A DNA stretch of 64,000 bases from Symbiodinium natans (lineage: Eukaryota; Sar; Dinophyceae; Suessiales; Symbiodiniaceae): contig CAJNDS010002181.1 in assembly GCA_905221605.1 (NCBI GenBank), positions 126,501 through 190,500 of the forward strand, read 5' to 3'. A program made the position numbers and the translations under genes. Each line of letters starts with the position of its first letter. Positions within the stretch are counted from its first letter, which is position 1. The notes beneath the pieces are model-generated. The model made no database searches, was not told the origin of the DNA, and saw only the letters and a program-made list of their open reading frames with translations. Below, in pieces: positions 35,098-47,501 of the stretch.

Positions 35098-35201
35098 CTT
35101 AGTTGCTGAGTTCATAGGCCCCAAAGAAAGTGTGCACTTTCACTTCTATAGGGGGTTATAGTATCCCAAGATGTGTAAAGTGTACTCATTCAGCTACTAA
35201 G
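35098..35201 (+). mobile_element. Fold-back element, family CTTAGTTGCTGA, copy 2
   Basis: 104 bp, same ends, inner AAAGTGTGCACTTT. Confidence 0.8.
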
Positions 35202-35216
35202 AAAGGGACCCTCTGG

Positions 35217-35287
35217 ACACACACACACACACACACACTCACACTCACACTCACACTCACACTCACACACTCACACACTCACACACA

Positions 35288-35348
<61 letters not shown>

Positions 35349-35361
35349 CCACACACACACT
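35217..35361 (+). repeat. CA microsatellite
   Basis: CACACA with regular CACACT interruptions. Confidence 0.95.
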
Positions 35362-36598
35362 CTTAGGAGTCTAGGGTTTAGGGTTTGGCACTGGGCAGGA
35401 ACCTCCCAGAATGAGGTGGCCAGAAACAGCGCCCAGTGATTAGTGCAAGATCGGCCCTCAACGCCTAGAGCCGAAGCCCAGAACCCTGTAGACCCTTCCT
35501 AAACGCCCTAAACCCTAAACCCTAAACCCGAAACCCCCTAAACCCTAAACCCTATACCCTAAACCCTATACCCTAAACCCTGAAACCCTAGACCCCAAAT
35601 CCTTTATCCTTCCAGCCTTCGGGTCTTCCAGCCGGAACCAGCGGAATAAGAGATGGTCGAGCCTGGAGGATTGCTGCAGGGTTTAGGGGTTTAGGGTCTA
35701 GGGTTTAGGGGTTTCGGGTTTAGGGATTGAGGTAGGCCCCCAAAGCAGCTAGCTTAGCTGGGATAAGGGGTCTAGGGTTTAGGCGCTTCATGGGGGGTGT
35801 CAACAGGAGAGGCCGCTTGGGGGCTCGAGGAAAACTTGACAGCGCAGGAACCCCAAACCCTAAACCCTAAACCCTAAACCCTAAACCCTAAACCCTACAC
35901 CCTAAGCGCCAAGCGGCGTAGGAACAACATTTAGTGCACAAGTTGTGGGTAGGAAGGGTGGGCAATGTTGGACTCAGAATGCCGCTGAAGCCTTTTTGCC
36001 ACGAACGCCCCTTAGGGCTTAGATGGGTTTAGAAACTCTCCAAAGCCCAGGGTCCTGGGACCTATGGCCTTCGGTGAGGATTCCTCTCGAACTGTTTTGG
36101 CCATTTTTGGTTTAGGTAGGGTTTGAGTTTTTTTGGGTTTTAGGGTTTAGGGATGAGGGTTTAGGGTGGTTTGTTTCTGAGGGTTCTGGAGGGGTTTGGG
36201 CCTGTTTGGGGGGTTTCGGGGTTCCGTGAAAATATGTCCCTTAGGAAGAGATCCCTGAACACAATACTGTGGACGCTGCAAAATCATTCAACCAAGTGCC
36301 CCTATGCACCCTCATCAACCCTTAACCCCTAGACCCCAACCCTAAACCATAATTTCCTGCAAACTAAACCCAAAGGCCCGAAGCCCCAAAACTTGCACCC
36401 AACACACAAATCCCCAAACCCTGGCCCTAAACCCTAAAACCATAACCCTACATCCTCAACCCTCAACCCTAAACCCTAAACCCTAAACCCCTAAACCCTA
36501 AACCCTAACCCGAAACCCGAAACCCCAAACCCTAACCCCTAACCCTAAACCCTAAACCCCAAACCCCAAACCCTAAACCCTAAACCCTAAACCCTTAC

Positions 36599-36691
36599 AT
36601 CTGCAATCTCGGGGCAAGTGCGACGGGCCAGGATGCCTATTCCCTTCGAGCGGAGCACCTCGAGCTGCTTGGGGTGTCCGCGTTTTGAGGG
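36599..36691 (-). CDS. Orphan coding exon
   Basis: Minus frame of 31 codons with a strong donor GAT|GTAAGG and acceptor GAAG|CCCTCA. Reads GHPKQLEVLRSKGIGILA, then RRTCPEIAD. Unrecognised. It lies between the PPR stop and the ABC gene, so it could be an N-terminal exon of the latter or a gene of its own. Confidence 0.5.
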
Positions 36692-36703
36692 CTTCGGATC
36701 CAC

Positions 36704-36873
36704 AGGGTTTAGGGTTTAGGGTTTAGGGTTTAGGGTTTAGGGTTTAGGGTTTAGGGTTTAGGGTTTAGGGTTTAGGGTTAGGGTTTAGGGTTTAGGGTTT
36801 AGGGTTTAGGGTTTAGGGTTTAGGGTTTAGGGTTTAGGGTTTAGGGTTTAGGGTTTAGGGTTTAGGGTTTAGG
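36704..36873 (+). repeat. Telomere-like tract
   Basis: About 24 TTTAGGG units, one base deleted in one unit. Confidence 0.97.
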
Positions 36874-37100
36874 CATGCGGTCTTGCGGACTGTCTCGAAG
36901 AAGCTCCTTGGAGACAAACTACGTAGGACTGAATTAATACGAACTCACAAGGGTTTAGGGTTTAGGGTTTGGGGTTTAGGGTTTAGGGTTCGGGGCTGGA
37001 ATTTCCAGCTTCAGGTTGCGGGTATCAAGTTTCAAAGTTTCGGGGAGTTCAGGTCACCCTGGAACACTCCACTGAGATCCTGAACCCGAAACTCTGAACT

Positions 37101-37256
37101 TGGGATGTTCCCCCTTTTACTAGCAGTCCTTAATAGAGATCATATTTGCTTAAGTATAACACTCTCCCCCCAAAAAAAACAATCATATTCTTCCTTAGGA
37201 GGGCAATATAGGATTTTCATTTTTTTGGGGGGGGTTCTTAAGCAAATATTAGACAA
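37101..37256 (+). mobile_element. Fold-back element CTTAAGAACCCC inserted next to a truncated second element
   Basis: TTGCTTAAGTATAAC ... GGTTCTTAAGCAAATATTAG (37147-37256) follows a cut-off TGTTCCCCCTTTTACTAGCA element (37101-37146), whose full form is at 5517-5630. Related copies of the first at 23781-23880, 33638-33750 and 37841-37955. Confidence 0.65.
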
Positions 37257-38355
37257 ACCCGCAAAGGGTCCAAGCTTGCGAGGGAAGCCGCGTCTTGGGC
37301 CTACACCCGCAACCGAAAACATACCCATGGAGCCAACTTGGGATCTTTGTTTGGAAAGGAGTCTTTTCCTTGAACACGGGGTCTTGAGCTCCCCCGGGTT
37401 TAGGGTTTAGGGTTTAGGGTTTAGGGTTTAGGGTTTAGGGTACAAAGCTGGAAAGCCTGCAAGTCGCTTCCTTCCAAGCTAGTTTTGTTTTTGGGTGTGT
37501 GTGTGTGTGTGTGTGTCCCTCTTGTGCTGGCTTACTGTGTATAGGGGCCATAAAACTAGCATAGGGTTTTGGGGGTTTTTATAGTCTAACTTTTAAAGAG
37601 ACGATTCGTACTTATTCCGACCCCTAGATTATGCGTCATGTTTGAACCTAAGCCCTAAGCCCTCAACCCTAAACCCTAAATTTTGGGAAAGTCTAGGCGT
37701 CATGTTTGAACCTAAGCCCTAAGCCCTAAGCCCTAAACCCTAAAATTTGGGAAATCTAGGAGTCAAGGGGTTGGAGGGTTTAGGAAGCTTAGGACTTAGC
37801 CAGAACAGCCAAGAGCTGTCAGCTCGGGTCGGCTCGTTTACTATTTGCTGAAGAGCCCCAAAAGAATAAAACAAAAATCCTAATCCCTATACTACCCTTA
37901 CGAGAGAACATCTTCATTTTTTTGTTGGGGGGGGGTTCTTAAACAGTTACGAGTCAAGTCTTCTGATCGAGTTCCCGACCCAAGGCTCAACTGGCCAAAT
38001 GGCAGCCTCATGCAGAATTACATCCTGCCCTCCGCACTGGCTTAGGGTTTAGGGTTTAGGGTTTAGGGTTTAGGGTTTACTGTTTAGGGTTTAAACCCTT
38101 CACTGGTGCCCCCGAAGCAGCACATCCTTTTGCCAGCGCACTTTGCAGCAGAACTGATAAAATGCCTCTCAACACGAGGAGAAAACGTCTCCACGCGAAA
38201 CGACGAGCCTCGCCAACAGGGACGCCCAAGCTATTCTTACTGTTGGTTGGCAGGGAATGAGGGAATAAGGCCCTATATATACTCTTGATGAGGGAGTATA
38301 TATATATATATATAGGGTCCCTTATTCCCCCATTCCCACGAACCAACCGCAGAAT

Positions 38356-38792
38356 TTAGTTCTTTAGTGGGAACAAGCCTCTTCTCATGGCGTGATTAAA
38401 GAGTGTGCGTGCGACGTCCGCATTCTCCACGGAGTTGCAGAGGGCGTAGTACGTCAGAGAGTCCCCCTGGACCTCTGATTCCAGCATATCGTGAAAAAGT
38501 GCGAGGGACTGTGTCCAGCTCCCCCATCTCATGAAGGCATGCAGCATGCTGTTGTACGCGACTAAGTCGGCAGAGCCTTGCGCCCGGCGCATGCCGTCAA
38601 AACAATGTAGAGCCCACTCCCACTGCCCGGCAGTTTCGCAAGCTTTTATGACGGCATTGTGGCTGAAACTGCTGGGTGAGATCGCAGCAACTTCCATGGT
38701 TCTGAAGAGATTCGCAGCAATCTCCCAAGCACCATCCCGAATGCAAGACCGAATACTGACATCGTAGCTGAAGCCATTTGGGGTCACGGCAC
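38356..38792 (-). CDS. PPR gene last exon
   Basis: 145 codons with stop: AVTPNGFSYDVSIRSC, then ISPSSFSHNAVIKACETAG, a repeat around LVAYNSMLHAF, and the end GLFPLKN. Acceptor CGAG|GTGCCG. Confidence 0.93.
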
Positions 38793-41700
38793 CTCGGATG
38801 GCCCCAACAAAAACTCTGTAACAGATTCCTGAAGGGTTTAGGGTTTAGGGTTTAGGGTTTAGGGTCTAGGGTTTAGGGTTTAGGGTTTAGGGTTTGGGTT
38901 TAGGGTTTAGGGTTCAGGGTTTAGGGTTCAGGGTTTAGGGTAAAAGAATTCCTAGAGATGACTCCTCTGAAACCCAATAAGAGGATCCTGTTGAACCCAA
39001 AGGATAAAGGGAAACATGCTCCTCAACATGATGCTCTACTAGGCTGCCCAGTAACCTAGGCTTAAAAAGGGTGCCCTTTTTTGCTTAAAGGGGTTCATAA
39101 GGGAACCTAAGCCCCCAAAAAGGGCATAAGGGTACTACTGGGCATCCTAGTCTTAACTTGGCTGCACTCAGGAGGGTAGCTAAAAATCAAACGTTTAGCT
39201 GGCTCATTATCAAACCCAATCAACCCAAAAAGGATAAAGATCTAAAGTTGCAGTAAAGTACCACAAAGTTAAACCCAACAAAAGAAAAAATGAACATGCC
39301 AAGGGCGTGCCTGGTCACATGCGAGCATCCCACTGAGAAGCTGCAACGCGCCCTGCCATCCTCCAACTTTCTCCAGGCCGCCCAGGGCGGCAGTGTAGCC
39401 TAGGTCGGGCCTTTCAGCCTTTCAGCTTATCTTCCTACTCCCAGACCCCCTTAAGGGTTCACAAGAATAACCCTATAGTAGTATAGGGTACTATTCGGGG
39501 GCTCTACGTTTTGGATCCTCCCAGTGGTCTGGGATTTGATCCTCTTCAAGCCAAGAAAAGAAATAACCAAGACCAAACCTTCCAGGGGCATGAACCCAGT
39601 GGCTTACAATGTCCGGAGTTACCATCACTCCTCTCATCTCCTCCAGAAAGAACAGCGCCAGCTGCCACTCAGCGTTGCAGGCAGCAATCCTTGAGGACAA
39701 ACCCTAAACCCTAAACCCTAAACCCTGAACCCTAAATGAGCCCTCAAAGGGTTTAGGGTTCAGCGCTTCGGGTCCGAATTCCCCAATTATGATAGGGGGA
39801 ATGGTGGTAGTAGGGGGGAGGGGGTATATTCCGGTGTGATCCCAAATATTAGAGTTCATGAACCCTAAACCCTAAACCCTGAACCCCAAACAAGGATCAG
39901 GGTGTTGTGCACTTGCAAGTTCATCGTGATCTTCTGCTCGGTCATGCTCTGCATGACCTCCAGGGCCAGCTGCCAGTGTTGGCTTTTCTCCTGAGTTGTC
40001 CATTAGCCTAAAAAACTCGGTTTAGGGTTTAGGGTTTAGGGTATAGGGGTTAGGGTTTAGGGTTTGGGGGTTGGGGGTTTAGGGTTTGGGTTCGGGGTTT
40101 CGGGTTTAGGGTTTCGGGTTAAGGGTTTGGTTCACCTTGGGGATTCTTTTCAGGGATTCTAATACCCCCCAAAAAAGGTTCAAGGTTATCTTCTCTACTA
40201 CAGACCCGAGATTCACCTAGGAATAAGAAGGGCACCTTTTTTGGTTTTAAGGGGATTATAAGGGAACCCCAACCCTCAAAACAAAAAAAAAAAAGGCCGA
40301 CTCGGGGTCCTAGACTACCAAGGCTCGATGGAGCTCAGTGCAGCTATGTAGGTGGAGGTGTCGGGACGGATCATGGCCCGGGGCATGGCATCAAAGAGTT
40401 GCAAGGCAACCTCCCACTGCCTATACTGAACTTGGAAGCCTAGCAAAACATATAATTTCAGCTCTGTTTCTTAGGAATTTCAGTGCCCCAAAAGAACAAT
40501 AACAACAGTATTCCTCAGAATCCCTAAGTTGCTCGCTGTCTTTGCAGGCAGTCATGGTGGAGCTGTAGCTGATGCTGTCGCTGGTAACGCGGAACGACGG
40601 CATCGCGTGAAAGACTTGCAGGGACATCTCCCACTCATGGCTCCCCTTGCCTGCGCCATCGTGGAGGCTACGATTCAAACATATTCATTCTTGTTCCTTT
40701 ACTGGGTTTAAGTATTCATAAATGTAAAAATTCAAACCCTAAACCCTAAACCCTAAACCCCAAACCCCAAACCCATGATTTTCAACAATGGCCCAGTTGC
40801 AGGTGCTAATGATGGAGTTGAAGGCCACGGCATCATGCTGCACTCTGGCAGGTGGCATCATGTGGAAGAGTTCCAGTGCAAGCTGCCACCTTGGTAGCCA
40901 AGCCACCATCTTGCAATACTCAACCCTAAACCCTAAACCCTAAACCCTAAACCCTGAACCCTGAACCCTGAACCCTAAACCAAAAAAAGGTGGGGCGAAA
41001 GGGTACCACAGGATTACCAGGCCACTGCAAGCCCTTCTCACAGGCGCTGCAGGCTGACGCGAAGCTGATGGCATCTCCAGTCCTCGGATGGGCCCCATGA
41101 AACCGTCTGAACAAACATGAATTCTTAGTGGGTTTAGGGTTTAGGGTTTCGGGTTTAGGGAACATATGGGTTTAAGAGCAGGGGAAGAGAACACATTCCA
41201 AAGGGACTGCCTGGTTTCAACTGCGCTTTCGGCAACGCGTTGAGGAACATCAACGCACGCTGCCACTCGCTGCCCTTCCTGGTCTCAGCTCGCAAATCCA
41301 GAGGGTTTAGGGTTTAGGGTTGAGGGCTTAGGGTTATTAGGGACTGCCAGGGCGTTCAGGGCATCCTTTTTGCAGCACTAGTAGGGGCTGCTAGTACCAT
41401 CGAGGAGCTAACTCGGGACCCTTGACGACCAAATGAAGCCGATAATTGTGGTCATTGACCCTATACTACTACAAATCCTTTTTAAGGTATGTCATATGTG
41501 AACCATCAACCCTTTTGGGGTTGATTGGGTCCCCAACTACTGCAAGCCATTATGGAGTTGACTGGGTATTACCATTGTGGAAGAAGTGGGCATCCATGTA
41601 AGACGCGTTGGTGTCCTTGTATATACTTCCAAAGCCCTCAACCCTCAACCCTCAACTGCAAACCCTAAATCCCAATCTGAATGAGTGGGGATGTACTTGT

Positions 41701-44700
41701 GGTACATTTGGCTTCCTTTTTTTTGGGGCGGGGTCCTTTTTCCATAATCATGATACTACATACGCGTCGGCATTTCCCAAACTCGGAGTACAACCCTTCT
41801 TAGAGAAGCCCCGCCCCCCACCCCCCCCCCCCACCACCAGAAAACAAAAGAAAGGCTCCCTCAAAACCCTCAGGGCCCCAATCCCGAAGGTGAACCCCTC
41901 ACCCGAAACGAAACCCTAACCCTAAACCCTAAACCCCCCGAAACCCTAACCCTAAACCCGAAAACCTCAACCCTGAAACCCTTAAGGGCCCCAAAAACCC
42001 AAATCTCGGCTTTCGGAAACTTCCCAGTGGGTGAAGCCCCGAAGCGCACGGGTTAGAGCGAAGGGTTTTAGGGTTTAGGGTTTAGGGTCTGGGGTTTAGG
42101 GTTTCGGGCTTGGGGTTTAAGGTGTGGGGTGTCTGGTCTGGAGTCTGGAGTTCGGGGGTGTCTAGGTCCAGGGTTTCGGGTTCTACGTACAACCCTGAAC
42201 CGTAAACCCTAAACCCTAAACCCTCCAAGCATGGGATGGAGCCCCAGCCGCGCACACGCGCTGATGCCCACATTGTGGCTGATGATGTTCGGGGACAGCC
42301 TCACCTTCGGGACTACCGCCTAAATTCAGGTTTAGGGTTTAGGGTTTAGGGTTACTGGTTAGGGGTTAGGGGTTAGGGTTTAGGGTTTCGGGTTTAGGGT
42401 TACGGTTTAGGGTTTAGGGTTTAGGATCTAGGTTTAGTATGTTGCAGGGCCTTTTCGGGTTTAGGATTTTTAGGGTTTAGGGGCTCACGAACCGTGAGCC
42501 TTAAACCATATCTGGGGGTTTCAGAAAGAGGGGGGGGGGGGGGGGTAGTGTTTTGGGGGGTTTAGGGTTTAGGGTTTATGGGGTATATTCGGGGATCCCT
42601 ATTTTGGGAAATGCCCGAATGTGCAGTTCCCGATTTGTTGTCTCTGGGGCTCTTTCTGCCGTAAGGACATGAATAACAACAGTAACTGCAACCAATGGTC
42701 ACAAGAAAAACTGACGAACAAAAACTAAATAAACACAATATCCAAAAACGAGCATGATGATGGCAAAGACAATGACGACAGTCGTCATACTAATCACATA
42801 TGACCATACCACCAATAAAGCGACTAGTTGGAGGTTCAGGGTACTCATAACCCAATTATAAGTGTAGCTATAACCCACTTATGAGCCCTCAAGTACCCTG
42901 ACAGGGTTATAATTGGGTGATAAGTGCAGTTACAATTGGGTTACTAAGTACCCCAAACCCAAAACCCTAAACCCTAAATCCCCATGCAGGTTAGTAAGTA
43001 CCGTGAACCTCCAATTACCTCCAACCCACCTCGGCCATTCCGCTGAAAAGCTGCACGGCTGCTCTCCACTGCGTTCCCTTCTCACAGGAACTCATGGCCG
43101 CCTTGAATAGTAGGGTTAAGGGTTCAGCGTTTCGGGTTTAGGGTTTAGGAGGTTTTGGGGGTTTCGGGTTTAGGGTTTAGGGAGTAGGGTTAGGGTTTTG
43201 GGGTTTTGGGTTGAGGGTAGGAAATCTACGGGTCGGGCGAAGAGGGCTTTCGGGCTTTAGAGTTCAGGGCTTTCAGGGCTTAGGGCCTAACATTTGGGAT
43301 GTCGAGAGGCGTTCGGCCTTGGGAGATGATGAGAAGCTTGGCACTTGCCCTAAACCCTAATTTTAAACCCTAACCCTAGAACCTAAAACCTAAACCATTG
43401 ACCCACACCCCGAACCAACCCACCCAAGCCCTACTTTGAGGTTCCCTCAAGTTAGGTGTACCCTTGGGGTTTAGGGTTTAGGGTTTAGGGTTTAGGGTTT
43501 AGGGTTTAGGGTTTAGGGTTTAGGGTTCAAGGGCTCCTTGCTTAAAGGGGTTGTAAAAACTACTCCTTAGTTGTCCAGTACCTAGGGGGTTTAAAGGTTA
43601 ACCTTTGGGAATATAAGGGGAATATATTAACCCAAAAAGGTTAAAGGTTACCTACTCTACTACTGAGACTCATTAGCAGAGGCATGAAGTAACTCAACAA
43701 AACCGGTCCTCGGGTTCAAGGCCCGACAAGTATACAAACAGAGAGAGTGGCGGTCCAGAGGGTGTTGTTGTTTGGGTTGATGGTTTAAGAGGGTGTGGTT
43801 GTTTGGGTTGATGGTTTAGGGCTTATCAGGTTTAGAGTGTAGGGGGTTGGGGTTTAGGGCTTATAGGGTATTTGACGCCCCTCACACGATGAGCAACTGA
43901 AGGTGAAGCGCAGCCGGGCGACATTGTAACTGATCACGTCGGGCGTGATCTTCCCCCTCCTTCACTTAATTGCTGAGCTCATAGGCCCCCCGAAAAAGTG
44001 TGCACTTTCAGTTCTATAGGGGATTATAGTATCCCAAGAAGTGCAAAGTGCACGCATTCGGCTACTAAGTTAAAAGCCCGCTTCTTTCAAGAACGAGCTT
44101 GGGAGCGCGACAAGGGTTTAGGGGTGTTAGGGGGCTCTAATCTTGAGAGTTTCGTGTAGGGTTTAGGGTTTAGGGTTTAGGGTTTAGGGTTTAGGGTTTA
44201 GGGTTTAGGGTTTAGGGTTTAGGGTTTAGGGTTTAGGGTTTAGGGTTTAGGGTTTAGGGTTTAGGGTTTGGGTTTAGGGTTTAGGGTTTTAGGGTTTTAG
44301 GGTTTTAGGGTTTTAGGGTTTTAGGGTTTAGGGCCCAGGGTTTAGGGTTTAGTGGAAGCAAGGCCGGGTTTGGGCCTTGAGGGCTTCAGGGTGTAGGGTT
44401 GTAAGGCTTGAGGATTTTCGCCAGAGTCATGATCAAGTCCTTGATGTCCCAAACCCATCTAGACCTTGAAACTGAGGGTTCAGGGTTTAGGGTTTGGGGT
44501 TTAGGGTTAGGGTTTAGGGGGTTTAGGGTTTAAAACGCACAACCCCAAGCCCGAAATCTTGAACAACTCAAGGCCGGGTGAAGGGCCCAACACATGCCAG
44601 CACCAGGCCCCAAACAGTGAGAAACCCTGAACACAGACAAGCAAAAAAAGGATGACAGACGCAAATTTAGGGACATAAAGACAGCAGACCCAAAATAGGC

Positions 44701-47437
44701 CCGAAGGCGACGATGTTTCGCATTTTGCGAACACACACACACAATGGCGACGACAGCTGCGCATTTGGCGAAAAAAACAACGACAGCTTCGAGGATGGCG
44801 CAGCCACACCCGCACCTAGGTGTAGGGTTTTGGGTTTAGGGTTTAACTAGGGTGAGAGTGCTATGTTGTCCAAAAGACGAGCAAGCTTCAAACGAAAACG
44901 CATGGTCTAGGCCGTGTGCGTCGGCCGCGTGCGATCTACCCCACGTGGACCCTTCACGTACCAGGACGGGCTATTATACCCTACTTGGAGGTTCATGGGT
45001 ACTTGTATATAACCCTAAGTATATGTCTACTTATAACCTACTTAGGAGACTTAGGGGGCTTATAAGTGTAGTTATAATTGGGGCTACAAGTCCCCTGGAC
45101 CTGCAAGTACAACCCCCTTAAAAAGGCCCTTTATAGGGTTGATTATGGGGATTATAGGACACCCCCGAGTGTTGGAAACGTGTCTGGGGAAGAGTCCAGC
45201 CCAAAAAACCCCAACCCCCGAAAAAGCAAACCCTAAACCCAATAACCCTACAACCCCAAAACCTAAACAGCGAAATGAATTTCTCTTCAAGGCTCCCCAT
45301 GCGGCAGATCAGTTCCAGCGCACTCTCCCATTGCCCTGCTCTCTCGCAGCAGCTTATGACCTTTGTGGCTCACAAAGGGAAGAAAGAATCTTACGGCTTT
45401 CTTATTCGGGTTCAAAGGGACCTGCATGGGCCATTATACCCTACAACCGCTTAAAAAGGCCTTTATGCGGATGGTTCGGGTGATTATCTAGCCTAATAGC
45501 CCATGCGGGTAGGTCCCGAAACCCTCCTCAAAAAAAAGAGTGGGGAGGGAGATGGGGACCCCAACGTTGCAGTTTTTCGTATAGGGTTTAGGGCCAGGGC
45601 TTTGGGAACTCCGGGTTCAAGAATGTATAGGGTTTAGGGCTAGGAGATTAGGGTTTAGGGTTTAGGGTTTTAGGGTTTAGGATTAGGGTTTCGGATTCAG
45701 GGTTTAGGGTTTGGGGTTTAAGGTGCTAGCCGCTATGTAAGGTTGATTCTGCCGAGTGTCCGCATTGTGGCTGATGACATCCGGGGGAATCTGGGAGTAA
45801 GGCATGCTGTGCAGGAGACTGAGCGCCAACTCCCAGCCGCCTTCCTGCATACTTGAAGGCTTAGGTTTAGGGTTTAGGGTTTAGAATCATGGGAACTTCT
45901 AAGTAGGGTTATAAATAATACGTCCTCTAAACAAGGTTCTAACCCGGTTACCCTGCTCATAGCTTATAAACCTAACTACTCAGTATAAGTACCCATAAAC
46001 CTTCAAGTAGGGTTACTGTTTCGGGTTTAGGAGCATGGATTGAGGACCCGACAGGAACTTGAAGGGGTCCCACATTCGCCTCTTCCCCCCCTTCCCAACC
46101 CCCCCACGCCACCCCGCCAACATTTCTGGGACCCAGCCTCAAAACACAAGCTTTTCATTTTGTACGTCCCTCAAGCTCACTTACGTGCTTGGTGCACAGT
46201 TTCGGGTTGTCGGATCTTTCCTCGACCCACGCCTGGGCCGGCTCGGCTGCGCACACAAGCGTGTGCAATTTACACAAAGTTTAGAGTTTAGAATAACTTA
46301 GATTAAGTTATAACTCGTTGGTATACACGCAAGGGCCCGCCCCCTTGTAGGAGCGTAATTACATATATCCCAGGCTCAAAAGCCTCCCTATATGAAGTCC
46401 TGCTGGCAGGAACTGAGCGCGATGTTGTAAGTAATAACATCCGGTTCCAACCTGGCCGCGGGTACTGCAGAAAAGAGCTGCATGGCCAAGGATTGCTGGT
46501 TCGCCTTGCTGCAGAACGCAATGGCCGCATTGTAGCTCACAATGTTTGGCAGTATCTGCGCCAAGGGCATGCCATGGAATAGCTGCAGAGCTAGCTGCCA
46601 CTGCCGTGATCTTTCGGCGCATGTGATCATGGCGTTGTGGGAAATGACATCGCGGTTGACCTTTGCGCATGGCATGGATGAGAAAAGCAACAAAGCCAGC
46701 TGCCATTGTCCACCACCTCGACAGGAACTGATGAGGGAGTTCCAGGTCAAAATATCCGGTGTGATGGTAGCATGAGGCATGCTGTGAAAGAGCTGAAGCG
46801 CCAATCTCCAGTGACTGCCGTTCTCACAGGAACTGATCGTCAAGTAGTACGTGTTCGAATTTGGGACAACATGGTCGGTGGCCATGCCAGCAAACAGCTG
46901 CAAAGCTAGCTGCCACTGCTCACCCGTCTCAAAGGAGCTAATCGTCGTATTGTAGGAAACGACGTCACGCCGTATTGAAGCATCGCGCATGAGGTTGAAG
47001 AGGTGCAGTGCCAGCGGCCACTGACCTCCCCTTTTGCACGAGCTTAATGCAGAATTGAAGCTGAAGGTGTTGGGCGCAGCTCCTTGTCCAGACATGCCAA
47101 GGAACAGCGCAAGGCCACGCTCCCACTGCCTGCCTTTCTCACATGCGCTTATGGCTGATGTGCAGCTGATCACGTCGGGAGGGATGGTGGCTTGCAGCAT
47201 GTCGTCCATGAGGTCTACGATGCGCTGCCACTGGGTGCTCCGCTGAAGGCTTCTTATGGTGGCATTGAAGCTGATGATGTCCGGTGACAAACGCTGATGG
47301 TGCAGGACTTGGAACATGCCTAAAGTAGTCTGCCATGGAGCTCTCTCACAGGAGCTCAAAGTTTCCTTGGCTGTTCTTGGGAGACAGGTCTACCAAAGAA
47401 TCGCCGAGCTTGCTTCACAAGTTTCAGGAACGCGCCA

Positions 47438-47501
<64 letters not shown>

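Larger units (their letters stand above)
28562..36598. other. Repeat-rich stretch between the ABC and PPR genes
   Basis: Apart from the orphan exons at 31297-31385 and 31918-31993, this holds microsatellites (28.8-30.0 kb, 32.2 kb, 35.2 kb), telomere-like tracts, and fold-back elements. Island 30730-30810 has a minus frame (HEAVASTLIVALKPSEARR) that could be a TM1 exon of the ABC gene, but I could not splice it in. Confidence 0.5.

Noticed and set aside
47139-47336. Overlapping frames within the long PPR exon on both strands
   Set aside because: Shadows of the PPR frame without repeat structure.
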